The notes: generated by a model from the sequence alone, not told the origin. DNA of 64,000 nucleotides from EX4572-165 sp002254885 (GCA_029939595.1 JAOZSQ010000004.1:12290-76289); one strand, 5' to 3'; shown: positions 52,322-63,825, counted from the stretch's first letter. Made by a program: numbers and translations.

Positions 52322-55300
52322 ATGCGATCAAAAGAGTTTAAAAAAATAAATATAATTATAATTTCATGCTTATTTATTATTTCAGGCATTATTCCATTAG
52401 GAATTAGTGGCCCTATTAGTGAAAAAGATAAAAAAGATCGAGCGGTCACCTTATATGTTGGCGGAACAGGTCCTGGAAATTACACTTTGATTCAAAATGC
52501 AATTTATAATGCAAGCAACGGAGATACTATTTTTGTTTATAATGGAACATATTACGAAAATATCAAGATAAATAAAACTCTTAATCTCATTGGAGAAAAC
52601 AGTATAACAACCATTATTGATGGTGGTGAAAACAGTAATGTTGTTGAAATATCAGCAGTATCTACAAACATATCTCATTTTTCAATTACAAATGCAGGAG
52701 ACACCCCTCCAAACGTTTCAGGCATTATTATTCATTCCAATAACAACATTATTCAAAATAATATCATAAAAAATAATGATATATATGGAATTAATTTAGA
52801 AAATTCAACAGGAAATCAGATTGATAATAATACAATCAAAAACAATGGTGAAGGAATCAGATTATCACAAGCATCATCAAATCATATATCAAATAATGAC
52901 ATTCATTCGAATTATTATGGTATCAGAAATTGGAATGGTAATTCTACTACAATAGTCAACAATACAATAGATGATAACAGTAAATACAATATTTTTCTTT
53001 ATATCTGTCAACAAACAATTATATCTGGAAATGTTCTAAATAATTCAATATTTGGAATCCGTTTATGGTCCACAACCTCAATAAATGTCATTGGAAATGA
53101 AATTACCAATAATACATGTGGCATTCATATAAATGCTTCAAGTGGCAATAATCTGATATATAATAATTATTTCAATAATGCTGATAATATCAATAATTCC
53201 GGATTTACTAACCAATGGAATATTTCACAAACAAATGGAACAAATATCATAAATGGGTCCTATATTGGCGGGAATTATTGGAATGATTATATTGGCTATG
53301 ATATAAATGGTGATGGTTTTGGAGATGTAAATATTCCTCACCCTCCAGGTGATTACCTCCCACTTGTACCAGTGAATCATGCCCCTGTTGCAAATTTCAC
53401 ATATGCTCCAACAAATCCTAGCAGTCTTGATGTGGTACAATTCAATGACACTTCAACGGATCCTGATGGAAATATTGATATCGTCAATTGGTCCTGGATT
53501 TTTGGTGATGGCAACAGTAGTTATGATCAAAATGCAACACACACATATACAAGTAATGGAAATTTCACTGTAATTCTCTTCATTCTAGATTCATCAGGGG
53601 TAGAAAACTCTACGCAACAAAACATTACAATCTTAAACATTGGCCCTATAGCAAATTTTTCATATTCTCCAAGTAACCCTCATACAAATATAGATGTAAT
53701 TTTTAATAGCACATCAATTGATTATGATGGGAGTATTGTCAATTGGAGCTGGGATTTTGATGACGGAAATATTAGCTATGGTGAAAATACAACACATCAG
53801 TTCTTAGAAGGTGTTTATAATGTCGTCTTATTCATACGAGATAATACAGGGGCAACTAATTTCACAAATAAAACAATCACTGTAACAAACATACAGCCAA
53901 ATGTTGATTTCACATATTTCCCTGTACATCCTACAACTGCTGACATTATTTCCTTTATTGATCAATCCTCAGATCGAAATGAAAGAAACATTGTCAATTG
54001 GTCTTGGGATTTTGATGACGGAAACATAAGTTATACACAAAATCCAACACATCAGTATGCAAATAGTGGAGATTATAATGTGACACTTACCATTACTGAT
54101 AATGATATGGCAACAAACTCAACAACTAAGATTGTACCAGTATCAAATCTGCCCCCTATTGCAAATTTTTCGTATAATCCAAATAATCCAACATCACTAG
54201 ATCTTATATCATTCAATGATTCATCATATGACTCAGATGGAACAATTGTAAGTTGGTATTGGAACTTTGGCGATGGAAACACAAGTACCAGTCAGAATAC
54301 AACACATAGCTATGCGGATAACGGAACGTATCTTGTGTCATTAACTGTTACTGATGACGATGGAGATAATGACACGATAACAAAACAAGTATCATTAGCA
54401 AATATTATTCCTATTGTAAATTTCAGCTATTTACCAACAACACCTACAACTGCGGATCTAATCACCTTCAATGATTCATCATATGACTCAGATGGAACAA
54501 TTGTAAGTTGGTATTGGGATTTTGATGATGGAAACACAAGTACCAGTCAGAATACAACACATAGCTATGCGGATAACGGAANNNNNNNNNNNNNNNNNNN
54601 NNNNNNNNNNNNNNNNNNNNNNNNNNNNNNNNNNNNNNNNNNNNNNNNNNNNNNNNNNNNNNNNNNNNNNNNNNNNNNNNNCGTATCTTGTGTCATTAAC
54701 TGTTACTGATGACGATGGTGCAAGCAATTCAACAATTAAACCAATAACGATATTAAATATTGGTCCAACAGCAAATTTTTCGTATGTTCCACTATCACCA
54801 CAATCTGATGAAATGATAGATTTTACTGATGAATCCACCGATAGTGATGGAGTCATTGTCAATTGGACATGGATTTTTGATGATGGGAATATAAGTAATA
54901 ATCAACATCCAAATCATCAATATGCAGATAGCGGACTCTATAATGTAACATTAATTGTTACCGATGATGATGGGATGAATGATTCATATTGGATAATCAT
55001 CAATGTAACAAATACTGCCCCTGTCGCAAGTTTTTCTTGGTCTCCAACAAATCCAACAACGCAAGACAATATTAATTTCATTGATCTTTCATCTGATTAT
55101 GATGGTGTTGTTGTCAGCTGGTATTGGGATTTTGATGATGGTAATTATAGTTCAGCACAATACCCTTCACATCAGTATCCAGAAAATGGTGTATATAATG
55201 TAACCTTAACAATATCTGATGATGATGGAGCAGTTGATGCAACAACTCGATCCCTTGAGGTGTTTAATGTAGCACCTGTTGCTAATTTTAGTGTGTCATC

Positions 55301-57533
55301 AGATAATGTCTCCACCTTTGATATTATTTCATTTACTGACAGCTCCTCAGACATTGATGGAATTATTGTCAATTGGAGTTGGGATTTTGATGATGGATCC
55401 GGCAGCTATGAACAAAACCCTACTCATAATTATTCAAATGATGGAGTATACATTATTAATCTTACTGTGATGGATAATGATGGAGATATTGGATCAATTG
55501 AAAAACAAATCACAGTCAACAACAGAGATCCCTTTGCTAATTTTAGCTATTTACCATTAAATCCATCAACAGCAGATACGGTCAATTTCACTGATTTATC
55601 CATTGATCTTGATGGGACAATTGTAAGTTGGTATTGGGACTTTGACGATTCTTATTTTAATTCAAATCAGAATCCAACACATCAATATGCAGATGACGGT
55701 GTTTATAATGTAACCTTAACTGTTTGGGATGATGATGGGGCAAGTAATGTAACAATCTATCAAATAATCGTAACAAATGTTGGTCCATCTGCTGCTTTTA
55801 CATATACTCCTCCTTCACCAACAGATCTAGATACAATCTTATTTACAGATACATCAACAGATCCAGATGGAGTAATTGTCAACTGGACTTGGAACTTTGG
55901 CGATGGAAACATAAGTTATAATCAACATCCAAATCATCAATTTGATGATGATGGGTCATATAATGTTTCATTGATAGTTACTGATGATGACGGAGAGAAC
56001 GTTTCTTATTCAGAGGTGGTGATTGTTGGAAATGTTCCCCCAACTGCTAACTTTACATTTGTCCCACTGTATCCTTCGCCATTAGAAACTATTTCATTTA
56101 TAGATACATCAACAGATCCAGATGGAGTAATTGTCAACTGGACTTGGAACTTTGGCGATGGAAACATAAGTTTCCTTCAAAACCCAACACATGCATATAA
56201 TGTATCTGATATCTATAATGTGACACTTACCATTACTGATGATGATGGAGATAATGATACCTTAATTCTTTCAATTAATATCAATCTTGTACCATCTGTT
56301 GATTTTACATATATTCCTTTGAATCCTTCAACTGCAGACACCATAATATTTACAGATATCTCAACGGATTTCGATGGAACTATAGTTAATTGGAGCTGGG
56401 ATTTTGGCGATGGAAATATAAGTTACCTGCAAAATCCAACACATCGATATGGCGATAATGGGTCATATAATGCAACACTTTCAATTATTGATGATGACAA
56501 TGCAACTAATTCAACCTGGAAGATAATTTCTGTTAATAATTCACATCCTGAACCTGATTTTACATGGATGCCTCTATTTCCTAGCACACAAGATGTGGTT
56601 TATTTCACTGACCTATCAACAGATAGATCTATTGTTTCTTGGTCTTGGAACTTTGGAGATAATACATCAAATACAACACAACATCCAAGTCATCAATATG
56701 CTGATGATGGAGTTTATAATGTTACATTAACTGTAACTGATGATGATGGTGCGATAAACTCAACAACAAAACCGATTACTGTTTCAAATGTTGCACCAAT
56801 CGTAGGTTTTGACTATCTGCCACTTGACCCTACAACAAATGATACAATTACTTTTACAGATAACTCATCAGATCTTGATGGGGTAATTGTTAATTGGAGC
56901 TGGGATTTTGGCGATGGAAATATTAGTTATACAAAGAATGCAACACATCAGTATGAACATGAGGGCAATTACACTGTTTGTTTAACCATACTAGATGATG
57001 ATTCTGCTAGTAACACAACTTGTAAATATGTTAATGTTGTAAGTACTACACCTGAAATAATAGATGTGAATCAATCTGTGTTTGACAGAGGCTTTCCAAT
57101 ACGACATGCAGTAGATGGAGATTGGGCAGGTGCGCAGAGTTTTAATCCTACAATTAGCACAATTACAAGAGTGGATGTATATCTTAGAAAGTTTGGAGTT
57201 CCTGAGTTTAATCTAACGGTTGAATTGCGAGCTGATGATCCTGAAGGAAGCTTAATTGATACAGTGGTGTTTACTCACGCTGAGGTTAATACTAGCTTTA
57301 CTTGGTTGTCAGTAAATTTCACAGATACCACCGTAGTTCCTGGAACAGAATATTTTATTGTAATTCCACCAGCACCAAGTGGTGTAACCTCAAGCTTTGG
57401 TTATGAATGGGGCTATGCCTTTGGTAACCAATATAATAATGGGTCGTTTTGGTTCACTCGTGATGGTGGAACTCTCTGGCGTGATCTTCCAAGCATGTAT
57501 GAATTTGTGTTTAGGACTTATGGGTATCTTTAA
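52322..57533 (+). CDS. Giant secreted beta-helix/multi-PKD surface protein (interrupted by an assembly gap)
   Basis: One gene of roughly 1700 residues is broken in the assembly by the 100-N placeholder at 54582-54681, which shifts the frame; the flanks rejoin in frame if the gap is removed. Order: signal peptide, NosD-like right-handed beta-helix (about 45-335), at least 14 PKD domains of about 85 residues (typical WSWDFGDGN and THxYxxxGxYNVTL), and a C-terminal AQSF-type beta domain of about 160 residues. PKD stalks are known to hold catalytic or binding domains away from the surface. It probably acts as a long surface fibre. There is no membrane anchor. The next genes encode secreted peptidases. 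Confidence 0.85.
53370..57050 (+). repeat. Tandem PKD-domain coding repeats
   Basis: About 14 units of roughly 255 bases each encode one PKD domain. Units just before and at the gap (about 54187-54325 and 54439-54581) are nearly identical in DNA over about 140 bases, while others have diverged. That points to recent unit duplication and explains the broken assembly. Confidence 0.85.
54582..54681. other. Assembly gap (100 N)
   Basis: Exactly 100 unknown bases, the common placeholder for a scaffold gap of unknown size. It sits inside a PKD repeat. The flanking bases GATAACGGA-A and CGTATCTTG match a continuous copy of the same unit at about 54318-54335, so the true gap may be zero or whole repeat units. 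Confidence 0.97.
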
Positions 57534-57666
57534 AGATATCCTTCTTTATTTTTCTTAATCATGTGGTAAATCGGCTAAATTTTTCCATATTTTTTTAAAC
57601 AAACTGCAAATATTTAAATAATCCTTTAGTATTTATATTAATAATAACAATTGGGGACGATTATAA

Positions 57667-59616
57667 ATGCAGAAAATTTTGCCTTTGATGGCAGTAGGAA
57701 TTTTATTAATCAGTGGATTTGGTGCTGTTGTAAGCTCAGAAAGTAAAGAAATTATTCATGAACAAGAATTCGTTTCTTTTTCTCAACCGTTAATAAACGA
57801 ACAAAACATGTATGTCACAATTGATTTAGATGGAGCTAATTTAAATGCTCTAACGGTTGGAAAACCTGATTTACCTGTTGTCACAAAAGTGTTTACATTC
57901 CCTCTTGGAACTGAAATAAAAAATATCGATATCTCATTTTCAGAAGAAAAAGAACAACATGTAGTAAAACCTATTGCACCGGTTCCAGAATATCAAATTA
58001 AGTCAATAGAACATTCATCTAATGAGGCAGATAAGATAAATGAACCTGTAAGCTATTCTGACATTGATATTTATCCAGAATCAAGATTCACATATAGAAC
58101 AGGGGCAGGGTTACATAATGGTGAACGTGTTATTTTCCTTACCTTATATCTTCATCCTGTTCAATATGCTCCATTATCAGAAATGATATATTATTCAGAA
58201 AGTGCAACGGTTGATGTTTCTATAATAGCACCAGAAAAACCTGTTAATTTCCCTGATGAATATGATCTTTTAGTAATAACGCCTGATGAATTTTCTGATG
58301 CCTTTTTTACGGCTGATGCTGAATTTGATGTTTCATTTGTTGATTATAAAAACGGTAAAGATATAATGACTAAAATTGTAACTCTTAATGAAATTTATAA
58401 TTCAAATTATTTTCCAGTTCAAGGAATTGATGATCAAGAAAAAATAAAATATTTTATAAAAAACTCTATTGAAAACTGGGGCATTACCAATTTAATTCTT
58501 GTTGGTGCAGGAGTTGAAGGCGAAGAGCTTTTTCCAGTAAGACAAGCATGGATTGGTTCAGGTAATTATGAAAGTTATTTCCCTAGTGATCTTTATTATG
58601 CAGATATTTATGATGCTGAGATGAATTTTTCTAATTGGGATAATGATAGCGATGGAAAATATGCTGAATATCGTAGTTCAAATTCTAATGACATGGCATC
58701 AGTGGACTTATATCCAGATGTATATCTTGGAAAACTTCCATGTAATAACATTGATGAGGTTGAAGATGTTATTCATAAAATTCTTTATTATGAAATTCAT
58801 AACAAAATGACAAATAAGATTGTACAGATCGGTGGGGATACATTTCCTGGCGACAGCCAACATGTAAATGAGGGAGAATATGCAAATGATGTTGTAATGG
58901 ATCTACTTCCAGGTTATAGTACAACTCAGTTATGGGCATCAAATGGTGAATTAAAAAAGAGAAATATTGCAAATGGTTTCAAAGATGGTGTTGATTTTGT
59001 TGATTTTTCAGGTCATGGAAGCTGGGCTGCATGGTCTACACATGCAACTGATGATGATGAAACATGGTTACCACCAGATACATTAATTTCACCTTATACT
59101 GGTTTTTTATATATTGATTTTGACATGTATCAGATCAACAATAATGTCAAATTCCCAGTTGTAGTATACAATGCATGTTCTTGTCATAAGTATTCTGAAC
59201 ATGAAAGTAGTATGGGATGGACAACTGTGAAAAGACCAAATGGTGGAGGTATCGCATCGTTTGGTGCAGCAGGAATTGGTTATGGCGGTCAAGGTTATGG
59301 AGAGGTTCAACGAGTTTTTGGTTGGATGGCTGTGAAAATCTTTAATGAACTATATAACACAAAAATTCTTGGAAATGTTTGGGCAAATGCAATAAATGGA
59401 TATGCAAATAATTTTGAATTAGATGATGGAGATTATAAAACCATTATTGAAATGTCAATGTTTGGAGATCCAACAATCAATATAGATGATGGTGATGATC
59501 CAAAGACAAAGAGTCTTGATGAAGACAGACCTTTCTTTTATCATCTTTTAAATCGTGTTTATCATCAATCTTTATTTTTTGAAAAATTAAGCATAATCTT
59601 TGATAAAATTTATTGA
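57667..59616 (+). CDS. Secreted gingipain-like (C25 family) cysteine peptidase
   Basis: The 649-residue protein has a signal peptide (about 1-23), a propeptide-like beta domain (about 30-190) and a C25 catalytic domain (about 205-610). The catalytic dyad is H450 in DFSGHGSWAAWS and C504 in VVYNACSCHK; other marks are LVGAGVEGEELFPVR and VYLGKLPCNNIDEVE. C25 peptidases cleave after basic residues in bacterial gingipains; archaeal specificity is not established. Extracellular gingipain-like enzymes are known from sediment archaea of the MBG-D type. The C-terminal 35 residues are aromatic and charged, similar to tails of neighbouring secreted proteins. Confidence 0.88.
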   Translation: MQKILPLMAVGILLISGFGAVVSSESKEIIHEQEFVSFSQPLINEQNMYVTIDLDGANLNALTVGKPDLPVVTKVFTFPLGTEIKNIDISFSEEKEQHVVKPIAPVPEYQIKSIEHSSNEADKINEPVSYSDIDIYPESRFTYRTGAGLHNGERVIFLTLYLHPVQYAPLSEMIYYSESATVDVSIIAPEKPVNFPDEYDLLVITPDEFSDAFFTADAEFDVSFVDYKNGKDIMTKIVTLNEIYNSNYFPVQGIDDQEKIKYFIKNSIENWGITNLILVGAGVEGEELFPVRQAWIGSGNYESYFPSDLYYADIYDAEMNFSNWDNDSDGKYAEYRSSNSNDMASVDLYPDVYLGKLPCNNIDEVEDVIHKILYYEIHNKMTNKIVQIGGDTFPGDSQHVNEGEYANDVVMDLLPGYSTTQLWASNGELKKRNIANGFKDGVDFVDFSGHGSWAAWSTHATDDDETWLPPDTLISPYTGFLYIDFDMYQINNNVKFPVVVYNACSCHKYSEHESSMGWTTVKRPNGGGIASFGAAGIGYGGQGYGEVQRVFGWMAVKIFNELYNTKILGNVWANAINGYANNFELDDGDYKTIIEMSMFGDPTINIDDGDDPKTKSLDEDRPFFYHLLNRVYHQSLFFEKLSIIFDKIY

Positions 59617-59657
59617 AAAAGAAGATAATTCTAATCTCTTTTTTTCTTTTTTTATAT
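59616..59657 (+). terminator. Weak stem and T-runs after the C25 gene
   Basis: An imperfect stem (AAAAAGAAGAT with ATCTCTTTTT) begins at the stop codon and runs directly into two long T-tracts. It probably ends the C25 peptidase transcript. Confidence 0.45.
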
Positions 59658-59759
59658 TCAATTAATAAAGTACGTAACATTTATAATAAAACATTCCATT
59701 TGTTATTTTTAATTAACACATCTGAATTAAAATATGGTTGTTAATTGGAGGCATAAGTT

Positions 59760-61775
59760 ATGAGAAAAACAATAATTTCATTATTAATTGCAATGCTGAT
59801 GATTGGGACAATCTCAACTACATTTGCTAATGCAGATTATGAAGAATATGAAGAAAATTCCATGAATAAAACACAATTAAGATCATCAACAAATATCGAT
59901 GAAATTGATCAGCACAATGGAGCTTTTTGTGGGTATGGCGATTGTGATGAAGAAATGTTAGCTCAATCATTTAAGCCAACAAGAAACACTCTCTCTAAAA
60001 TATTAATTCCACTTTGGAAAACAGGAGAACCAGGAACATTAAAAATATCCATAAAATCAGATTTGGATGGTAATGATTTAACTGATATAACTGTCAATGC
60101 AGGACAAATTGATTCTGGTTATAAATGGTATACATTTGATTTCAAGGATATTTATTTTGATGTAGGACAGACATACTATATCGTATGGGATCCTTCTGAT
60201 GTAGATTTTGAGAATAATTATTATTGGGGGTTTGGTGATGATAATCCATATCCCAATGGATATGCATGGGATTATGATGTTGATGAATGGCATATTCATA
60301 ATGGGGAAGGGACCATGAATGATATTGATTTTTGTTTTAGCCAATATGGATATAATACTGAAATGATCCCTGATCTTTATTGTACGGGAAGTCTTAGTTG
60401 GAGTAGTATTACACCAGGTTCATCAGTTATCGGGAGTTTTGAGGTTAGTAATATCGGGCATTCCCAATCCGAATTAAACTGGAGGATTGAATCATATCCT
60501 GATTGGGGGACGTGGACTTTTTCACCATCAAGTGGGAATCATTTATCTCCAAGTGATGGAACAGTTTCTGTTAATGTTTTTGTTGAAATCCCGGATGATA
60601 CATATGAACATTTTTCTGGTGAAGTCAAAATTATAAATATTGATGACCCAAGTGATTCTAGTACAATACCTATATCTCTTTCTACACAGAAAACAAGAAT
60701 GTTCAATACGGTATCTTTTCGTTTTTTTGAAAAAATTTCAAACATATTTTCATTTTTTAGGCAACTTACATTTAATCTAGATATTTGTAAACCTCTTCAA
60801 TTGCAATCTGATTATTGTGAAATTATTTATCCAAATGGTGGTGAAGAACTTTGTGATTTATGCGAGGTAGAATGGCAGATATATTCTTACTATCCACCTT
60901 TGCCTTTGCTAAGTAGGGTTATTATCGGATGTGAGAGTAGTGACTATATTCCAGCCACAACAGGTGAGGGTTACAAATATTCATTTAATACAAGATCCAT
61001 TCATGATGGGTCCTATAAAGCAAAGGTTATACTATATTTAGATTCTGATGAAGATGGTAATCCTGACTGTGTTATAGACGAAGATGAATCAGATAGTTTT
61101 TTTAATATTGTTAACGGGCCGCGTATACCAGAAAAACCTATTGGTCCAGTGGAGGGAAGGCCAGAAGTGGCATATAGTTATAGTACGTCAACAACACATC
61201 ATGCAAATAAAATGATCAAGTATAAATTTTCGTGGGGAGATGGTACAGATAGTGGATGGCTAGGACCTTATTTGTCAGGTGTAACAATTGCTGTAAATCA
61301 CAGTTGGGAAACAATTGGAACGTATTCTATAAAGGTAAAAGCAATGGATTCAGCCATTAAGGAAAGTCAATGGTCAGAAGCACTTTATATGGTAATTACA
61401 GAAAATCCTCCATTGCCACCAACAATTCAGGGGCCATCAACGGGGGTTCCAGATATTGAATACTCATATAACATTTCAACTTTTGATCCTGAGGGCGATT
61501 CAGTATATTACTTAATTGATTGGTATCATGATATTAGTAGTGATTGGATAGGGCCATATAATTCAGGTGAAACAGTTTGTGTATCACATATTTTTCCTGA
61601 AAAAGGATCATATTCAATTAAAGTGAAGGCAAAGGATGAATATGGCATGGAAAGTAACTGGTCAGATCCTTTTGTTATTAGTATGCCGAAAAACAGAGAG
61701 AATAATCAAAAAGAACAGGTTGTATTAGAAAATTTTCAGCATATGCAATTGTTAAAATTTTATAGAAAAACTTAG
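59760..61775 (+). CDS. Secreted multidomain protein with AQSF, Ig-like and two PKD-like domains
   Basis: The 671-residue protein has a signal peptide (about 1-25), an AQSF-type beta domain (about 35-200, with EEMLAQSFKPT and YYIVWDPSD) similar to the C-terminus of the giant PKD protein, and a BACON-like Ig domain (about 205-310). A short aromatic segment resembling the secretion tails lies at about 315-340. A PNGGE domain (about 355-455) and two PKD-like domains (about 460-550 and 555-645) follow, and the protein ends with SMPKNR plus a tail. It has no catalytic motif. It is probably an adhesive or substrate-binding surface component. GGAGG lies 8-9 bases before the ATG. Confidence 0.7.
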   Translation: MRKTIISLLIAMLMIGTISTTFANADYEEYEENSMNKTQLRSSTNIDEIDQHNGAFCGYGDCDEEMLAQSFKPTRNTLSKILIPLWKTGEPGTLKISIKSDLDGNDLTDITVNAGQIDSGYKWYTFDFKDIYFDVGQTYYIVWDPSDVDFENNYYWGFGDDNPYPNGYAWDYDVDEWHIHNGEGTMNDIDFCFSQYGYNTEMIPDLYCTGSLSWSSITPGSSVIGSFEVSNIGHSQSELNWRIESYPDWGTWTFSPSSGNHLSPSDGTVSVNVFVEIPDDTYEHFSGEVKIINIDDPSDSSTIPISLSTQKTRMFNTVSFRFFEKISNIFSFFRQLTFNLDICKPLQLQSDYCEIIYPNGGEELCDLCEVEWQIYSYYPPLPLLSRVIIGCESSDYIPATTGEGYKYSFNTRSIHDGSYKAKVILYLDSDEDGNPDCVIDEDESDSFFNIVNGPRIPEKPIGPVEGRPEVAYSYSTSTTHHANKMIKYKFSWGDGTDSGWLGPYLSGVTIAVNHSWETIGTYSIKVKAMDSAIKESQWSEALYMVITENPPLPPTIQGPSTGVPDIEYSYNISTFDPEGDSVYYLIDWYHDISSDWIGPYNSGETVCVSHIFPEKGSYSIKVKAKDEYGMESNWSDPFVISMPKNRENNQKEQVVLENFQHMQLLKFYRKT

Positions 61776-61919
61776 TTGTAGAATAATAAAACTGAATTTA
61801 GAAACTAATGATTATTGTGCTATTTTATTTTATATTAGCAAATAGTATGTGATTTTATAGATAACATTTATATTATCATAATATATTCATATTAATAATA
61901 TAAAAGGAGGCGTTTATAA

Positions 61920-62309
61920 ATGAAGAAAATTTTGGCAATTAGTATTATTTTACTCATATGTTTAACCACTCCTGTTTTAAGTAGTACAGTAAGTAATCAA
62001 TCAATTGAAGAAACAAACAATAACAATACACTTGTTGATCATGAAGAAAATGCTTTTAACCTTAGAGTATGGGTTATAGCTTTTCCAAAAGTATTTATCT
62101 CTGGAAAACCTGTATTTTTAAAGGTGGTATTTCCAAGGTTTTTAACAGATGGCTTGATTACATATGATTTTAATGATGGTACGTTTCAAGATACGAATAA
62201 TTTTGCAAAGCATATTTTCTTTGAATCTGGAACATACAAAGTACAAGTTGAATTTGATACAATATTTGGAATTAAAGCAACAGGATCTACAAGGGTTTTT
62301 ATAATTTAA
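61920..62309 (+). CDS. Small secreted protein with a single PKD-like domain
   Basis: The 129-residue protein has a signal peptide ending near VLSS, a short Asn-rich linker and one PKD-like fold (about 45-127) with TYDFNDGTF and ESGTYKVQVEF. It lacks both an anchor and the C-terminal tail. AAAAGGAGGCG lies upstream of the ATG, a good Shine-Dalgarno. It may bind to larger PKD proteins or act as an inhibitor or accessory of the neighbouring peptidases; neither is shown. Confidence 0.65.
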   Translation: MKKILAISIILLICLTTPVLSSTVSNQSIEETNNNNTLVDHEENAFNLRVWVIAFPKVFISGKPVFLKVVFPRFLTDGLITYDFNDGTFQDTNNFAKHIFFESGTYKVQVEFDTIFGIKATGSTRVFII

Positions 62310-62427
62310 AAAATATTTATTTAAAAGTATCTCAAATTGAATTAATAAAAAAGCAGAATTCATATGATATATTAGATAAATTATAAATATTAACTATTGT
62401 TATAATTATATATAACGGTGACAAAAA

Positions 62428-63825
62428 ATGAGAAAAATTATATTAGTTATAGCAATTTTTTGTATTATTATATCTGCTTCTGTTTCTATTCAACCAAGTT
62501 CACTTGAACATATTTCAATTCAACAGGTTAACACGCCTGAATTTGTTAATGATCATTATGAAGAAATTTTCCATAATCAAAGAGACCTCATTATTACTGA
62601 TGGTGAATATGATACGGAGTATTCATCTGATCCAATTTTGTCAATCATTGAACAAGGAACTGTGGGTCTTATAACTCATTTCATAGAAGATATTACCTCT
62701 TTTGGACCAAGAAGAACAACAACAGATGCATGTAAAGATGCTGGAAAATATATCTTTCAACAAATGACTGATCTAGGGTTACTAGTATCATATCATAACT
62801 GGTCTTCGAGTAGTTCATTATATGGTAGTAATATTGAAGCAATACTTCCAGGAGTTGACTCTGCAAATGAGGAAGTTGTTATTGTATGTGCACATTATGA
62901 TTCAGTTGCGCCTAGTCCCGGTGCAGATGATAATGGTGCAGGAACTGCAGCAGTTCTTGCAGCTGCAACAATAATGAGCCAATATACATTCAATCATACA
63001 ATCCGTTTTTTGACATTTGATGGTGAAGAACAAGGGCTACATGGAAGTAGATATTATGCCCAACACGTATATGAAAATGAGGATCCTATTGTTGCGGTTC
63101 TGAATTTAGATATGATGGGATATGCATCCAATCCGGATAGTGAATCAAAAGTTGTTGTTTTTGATAATGAAGAATCAACATGGTTAACTGATTTAACAGC
63201 AAGTATAAGTGTAAGATATAATGAAGTATTGAATCTCGAAGTTGTTCATGGTGGATATTCAGGACGTTCAGATCATGCATCATTTCATGGTGCTGGAATA
63301 GATGCGATTTTTTATTTCGAATATGAAGTAAATCCATTTTATCATACATCTTCTGATACACTTGAAAATATGAACCCATCTTATGCCTCTAACGTTACTA
63401 AATTGATGCTTGGTACATTGGCTGAACTTGCAGAGTTTGTCCCTCAACAAGCTCCTCTGATACCAACTCGACCTCAAGGGCCACTAAATGGAAGAATTGA
63501 TGTTGAATATGAATATACAACATCAGTTATTGATCCAAATGCAGATGAAGTCTATGTAATGTGGGATTGGGGAGATGACTCTACAAGTGATTGGTTAGGA
63601 CCATTTACGTCTGGTGAGGTGATAACTACGAGTCGTAGCTGGGAAGAAAATGGGGATTTTGAAATTAAAGTTCAAGCAAAGGATGAGCATAATCAAGAAA
63701 GTGGATGGTCAGATCCATTATCAATTTCTATGCCAAAAAATAAAAATATTAATACTTTATTGATTCGTTTTCTTGAAGAACATCCGATTATTTATGAACT
63801 TTTACAGATGGTATTAAAAGTATAG
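62428..63825 (+). CDS. Secreted M28-family aminopeptidase with PKD domain
   Basis: The 465-residue protein has a signal peptide (about 1-20) and an M28 zinc peptidase domain (about 75-335). The two-zinc ligand segments are visible: AHYDSV (His), GADDNGAG (bridging Asp), FDGEEQGLHGS (catalytic Glu, ligand Glu), LNLDMMG (Asp) and FYHTSSDT (His). A PKD-like domain follows (about 345-430, with VMWDWGDDSTSDWLGP) and the C-terminus is SMPKNK plus an aliphatic/aromatic tail. M28 enzymes remove N-terminal residues from peptides, so this complements the C25 endopeptidase encoded 3 kb upstream. Confidence 0.92.
   Translation: MRKIILVIAIFCIIISASVSIQPSSLEHISIQQVNTPEFVNDHYEEIFHNQRDLIITDGEYDTEYSSDPILSIIEQGTVGLITHFIEDITSFGPRRTTTDACKDAGKYIFQQMTDLGLLVSYHNWSSSSSLYGSNIEAILPGVDSANEEVVIVCAHYDSVAPSPGADDNGAGTAAVLAAATIMSQYTFNHTIRFLTFDGEEQGLHGSRYYAQHVYENEDPIVAVLNLDMMGYASNPDSESKVVVFDNEESTWLTDLTASISVRYNEVLNLEVVHGGYSGRSDHASFHGAGIDAIFYFEYEVNPFYHTSSDTLENMNPSYASNVTKLMLGTLAELAEFVPQQAPLIPTRPQGPLNGRIDVEYEYTTSVIDPNADEVYVMWDWGDDSTSDWLGPFTSGEVITTSRSWEENGDFEIKVQAKDEHNQESGWSDPLSISMPKNKNINTLLIRFLEEHPIIYELLQMVLKV

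Noticed and set aside
54522..54862. Two separate genes, or a programmed frameshift, in the giant PKD gene
   Set aside because: The change of frame is caused by a 100-base N placeholder (100 is not a multiple of 3); the flanks join in frame when the gap is removed.
53370..57050. Regularly spaced repeats as a CRISPR array
   Set aside because: The period is about 255 bases, the repeats diverge and all encode PKD domains in frame; there are no cas genes.
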